This document shows positions 61,831-64,000 of a DNA stretch of 64,000 nt, one piece after another (the first letter of the stretch is position 1; the number at the start of each line of letters is the position of its first letter). Source of the DNA: Bradyrhizobium algeriense. Lineage in GTDB: Bacteria; Pseudomonadota; Alphaproteobacteria; Rhizobiales; Xanthobacteraceae. Location: NCBI RefSeq assembly GCF_003062295.1, contig NZ_PYCN01000027.1, positions 28,821 through 92,820 on the forward strand, written 5' to 3'. Made by a program: the position numbers and the translations under genes. The notes under the pieces are model-generated. The model was given only the letters and a program-made list of their open reading frames with translations. It was not told the origin of the DNA and did not search any database.

Positions 61831-62700
61831 ATGCCACGCCTAATCGATCATCTCGTCATTTGTGTCCACGAACTGGCGCAGGCTGCGCTGGATTGGCAAA
61901 CGCTCGGTTTCAATCTCACGCCGACCGGCGTGCATCCGTTCGGAACGAGCAATCGCCTCGCGATGTTCGGGAACAATTTTCTGGAACTTCTGGCCGTCAC
62001 CGATGCTGCGGCGGTACCGCCGGCCACGCCTGATAGATTCAGCTTCGCCGCCCATAACCGGGATTTTCTTTCCACCGCGGAAGGAATGTCGATGCTGGCT
62101 TTGCACAGCGACGACGCCCATGCCGATGCGGCGCACTTCAAGGCCAATCACATCGGCGCCTATGCGCCGTTCGATTTTGGCCGTGACGCGGCACTACCGG
62201 GCGGAGGCACGGCGCGCGTTGAGTTTTCACTGGCCTTCGCCACCGATCCCGCCATGCCCGGGATCGCCTTCTTCACCTGCCAGCAGCGTCATCCGCCGGA
62301 ACTATTCTGGAAGCCCGACTATCAGCGCCACCCCAACGGCGCCTTGCGCGTGATCGAGGTCGTGATGTCGGCGCCGGAGCCTGCGGAGCACCGCGGCTTC
62401 CTCGAACGCTTCACGGAAAGCGCAGCCGAGCTTGCGCCCGGGCGATTGACGGTCGGCGAGAGCGGCAATCGGATCACCGTGCTCGACCCAGCCGAAATGG
62501 CGCGCCGTCTGCCGGGCTTAGCCAGCAATACTTCGCCGCGCTTTTGCGCCACGCGTTTGGCGGTCACCGATCTGGATGCGACCAGGCGGATATTGAAAAA
62601 CAACGGCGTCGACTTCGAAATTGCCGGCGCTGTGTTGCTCGTTTCGCCCGCGGCGTCGCATGGTCTGGCGCTGGAATTCATACAACAGGAGACAATCTGA
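61831..62700 (+). CDS. VOC/glyoxalase-3-like domain protein
   Basis: A 289-residue protein of the vicinal oxygen chelate superfamily. The first module starts MPRLIDHLVICVHELAQAAL and has HPFGTSNRLAMFGNNFLELL; the second begins near NGALRVIEVVMSAPEP. Paired beta-alpha-beta-beta-beta modules chelate a metal for dioxygenase, lyase or isomerase chemistry. The ATG at 61831 has CGGAG before it and is preferred to the upstream in-frame ATG at 61714. First gene of a three-gene operon with RidA and an ATC hydrolase-like protein. It shares a 128-base promoter region with the divergent LysR gene, which may regulate it. Confidence 0.8.
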   Translation: MPRLIDHLVICVHELAQAALDWQTLGFNLTPTGVHPFGTSNRLAMFGNNFLELLAVTDAAAVPPATPDRFSFAAHNRDFLSTAEGMSMLALHSDDAHADAAHFKANHIGAYAPFDFGRDAALPGGGTARVEFSLAFATDPAMPGIAFFTCQQRHPPELFWKPDYQRHPNGALRVIEVVMSAPEPAEHRGFLERFTESAAELAPGRLTVGESGNRITVLDPAEMARRLPGLASNTSPRFCATRLAVTDLDATRRILKNNGVDFEIAGAVLLVSPAASHGLALEFIQQETI

Positions 62701-62701
62701 C

Positions 62702-63088
62702 ATGGCTCACATCACCCGCCATAATCCCGCAAGCGTCCACGCGCCTTCCAGCGGCTACAGCATGGGGCTGGAACTCGGCCAGCATCGCCGGCTGCTGTTC
62801 GTCAGCGGCCAGGTGCCGGAAAAACCTGATGGCAGTGTGCCCGAAGGTTTCGAGGCGCAATGCGAGCAAGCCTGGCGCAACGTCATCGAGGTGCTCGCCG
62901 CCGCCGGCCTCGGCGTCGAGCATCTGGTCAAGGTCAATACGTTCCTGACCGACCGAAGCCAGGTCATGGCCAACCGCGCTATTCGCCGCAAGATGCTGCA
63001 GGGGAACGAACCCGCGTCCACGGTGATGATAGCTGAAACCGTCGACGGAAAATGGTTGCTTGAAATCGAGGCGATCGCTGCGGAATAG
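62702..63088 (+). CDS. RidA/YjgF family enamine/imine deaminase
   Basis: A 128-residue RidA-like protein with RLLFVSGQVPEKPDGS, QAWRNVIEVLAAAGLGVEHL and VKVNTFLTDR, plus the final EIEAIA segment usual in the family. The canonical arginine of RidA-type active sites corresponds to ANRAIRRKML-like territory, but assignment is unsure. It hydrolyses reactive enamines/imines. One base separates it from the VOC stop (TGA-C-ATG). Its place before the hydrolase suggests it clears an imine produced in the operon's pathway. Confidence 0.87.
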   Translation: MAHITRHNPASVHAPSSGYSMGLELGQHRRLLFVSGQVPEKPDGSVPEGFEAQCEQAWRNVIEVLAAAGLGVEHLVKVNTFLTDRSQVMANRAIRRKMLQGNEPASTVMIAETVDGKWLLEIEAIAAE

Positions 63089-63114
63089 GGTGATTGTGCC
63101 GGAGAGGATACCCT

Positions 63115-63789
63115 ATGCCTGAAATTCATCCCTTCTACGAGACGCATCGCAGCGCAATGGAGGCCGCCATGCGCCAACGCCTCGACCTTGCCGAAGCAAT
63201 GCTGCGCGAGCAGACGCACCTACCCAACATTGACGGGATCAGACAGGAGGTGATGGACGAATTCGAAATCGTGCTCATCCAGATGCCTTATGTCGGCGGC
63301 GCGGCAAGTCGCATGAGCGATTTCTTCATGCGTTTAATGGGCTTTATGGCCATCGGTCGGGTGCTCCGGCGACACGGCGTGCCGCTGCCCGTGATCGGCA
63401 ATATCGAGCGAGAAACCTACAAGGCGCAATTGCTCACCGTACCCATGGCCGAACGGCTCGCCTCGGGGCGTCAGTTCATGTCGCCAGAGAATCAGACCTT
63501 GCTGCGCGAGCAGGCTGCAAAAAGCCATCAGGAAGAATATCCGGAAGATTTCGTCTACGACTTCGTCGAGCCGGCCCCGGGCGACAACTTTGAATTCGGC
63601 ATCGACTACAAGGCTTGCGGCTTCTGCAAATTCGCAGCGCGCTATGGGGATCAAGAAATCCTACCGCACATTTGCGGACTCGATTTCGAGGCCTATGCAA
63701 CACGTGGCATTCGCTTGGACCGGACACAAACGCTGGCTGGCGGTGCGAGTCACTGCAATTTTCGGTTCTCGCGGGTCGAACAGGAGTAG
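63115..63789 (+). CDS. L-2-amino-thiazoline-4-carboxylate (ATC) hydrolase-like protein
   Basis: 224 residues. The C-terminal half carries the family pattern DYKACGFCKFAARYGDQE, HICGLDFEAYATRGIRL, then LDRTQTLAGGASHCNFRF, with conserved Cys, Asp and His that I associate with ATC hydrolases. The reaction hydrolyses ATC, a cyclic thiazoline precursor, toward cysteine. GGAGAGG seven bases before ATG at 63115 fixes the start. Third gene of the operon after VOC and RidA. Related families also include hydrolases of other small heterocycles, so the true substrate may differ. Confidence 0.78.
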   Translation: MPEIHPFYETHRSAMEAAMRQRLDLAEAMLREQTHLPNIDGIRQEVMDEFEIVLIQMPYVGGAASRMSDFFMRLMGFMAIGRVLRRHGVPLPVIGNIERETYKAQLLTVPMAERLASGRQFMSPENQTLLREQAAKSHQEEYPEDFVYDFVEPAPGDNFEFGIDYKACGFCKFAARYGDQEILPHICGLDFEAYATRGIRLDRTQTLAGGASHCNFRFSRVEQE

Positions 63790-63885
63790 GACACGCCGGG
63801 TATCTGCTAATGGAATGATCCGGCCGTGCTCCGGCCCTGCCAGTACGAGAAACTGGCAAGGGGCGCTCAAGACGAGGAGCACGCC
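63790..63885. other. Probable left end of an IS110-type element
   Basis: A 96-base gap before the transposase start, with a hairpin TGCCAG (63838-63843) / CTGGCA (63853-63858) and GGCC-rich inverted blocks (CCGGCCGTGCTCCGGCC). IS110 elements lack clear terminal repeats, so the true edge cannot be fixed here. Confidence 0.4.
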
Positions 63886-64000
63886 ATGTCTCAGAAACTC
63901 AACGCAGCGATCGCCGTGATCGGCATCGATATCGGCAAGAACTCGTTCCACCTCGTGGGTCATGATGACCGCGGCGCCATCGTGCTGCGGCAGAGGTGGT
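63886..64000 (+). mobile_element. IS110 family transposase, N-terminal fragment (runs off the window)
   Basis: From ATG at 63886 the frame reads MSQKLNAAIAVIGIDIGKNS and then FHLVGHDDRGAIVLRQRW, with Asp in GIDIGKNSFHLV, the first acidic residue of the DEDD RuvC-like catalytic site of IS110 transposases. These enzymes recombine circular IS DNA into a target. Only 38 residues are visible. The gene follows the ATC hydrolase-like gene by 97 bases. Confidence 0.85.

Overview
This 64 kb stretch is high-GC, densely coded chromosomal DNA that looks like a Bradyrhizobium or a very close relative. The grounds are codon use and GC content, a subclass B3 metallo-beta-lactamase that closely matches my recollection of Bradyrhizobium BJP-1, many ABC importers and catabolic enzymes, and a large set of palindromic intergenic repeats of the kind that litter Bradyrhizobium genomes. 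I saw no rRNA, tRNA, CRISPR array, prophage or conjugation genes. The only mobile gene is the start of an IS110-type transposase running off the right edge.

Layout. 1-9.8 kb (+): one long operon with two pairs of oligopeptide-type ABC ATPases, a gamma-glutamyltransferase, a DUF1028 protein, a binding protein and two permeases. 9.9-16 kb (-): a CnbZ-like deaminase, then a tetR-adaptor-RND pump operon ending at a perfect terminator, with an operator-like palindrome at tetR. 16.2-19.9 kb (+): cytochrome P450, a secreted LTXXQ/Spy-like protein and a c-type cytochrome. 19.9-23.2 kb (-): an MBOAT/SGNH acyltransferase pair and two related small secreted proteins.

23.4-34.2 kb (-): a seven-gene catabolic operon (NMT1-type ABC importer, enolase-superfamily enzyme, Gfo/Idh oxidoreductase, DUF993 aldolase-like protein, TIM-barrel isomerase) behind a TetR gene, preceded by glutamate dehydrogenase and a VOC gene that carries a one-base frameshift. 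No pathway I know matches the enzyme set, so this is the best candidate for an undescribed system. 34.4-42.5 kb: two PfkB sugar kinases, a ferredoxin-reductase-type flavoprotein, a PaaG-like crotonase, and a divergent set (uronate-dehydrogenase-like epimerase and IlvD-type dehydratase opposite an SMP-30 lactonase) that fits oxidative sugar-acid breakdown.

42.5-64 kb: a membrane-anchored C13 (legumain-like) peptidase, the B3 metallo-beta-lactamase, an aldehyde dehydrogenase, an AceE-like E1 enzyme divergent from an Lrp regulator, a LysR regulator, a Tat-exported cytokinin-dehydrogenase-like flavoprotein, a DJ-1/PfpI protein, a zinc alcohol dehydrogenase, a large autotransporter, a DMT exporter, an aldo/keto reductase coupled to a LysR gene with a shortened effector domain, and a VOC-RidA-ATC hydrolase operon that may degrade a thiazoline-like compound.

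Many genes appear to start downstream of the longest possible open frame, judged from Shine-Dalgarno spacing and family N-termini. Those choices are explained gene by gene. All functions are inferred from sequence patterns, without database searches.
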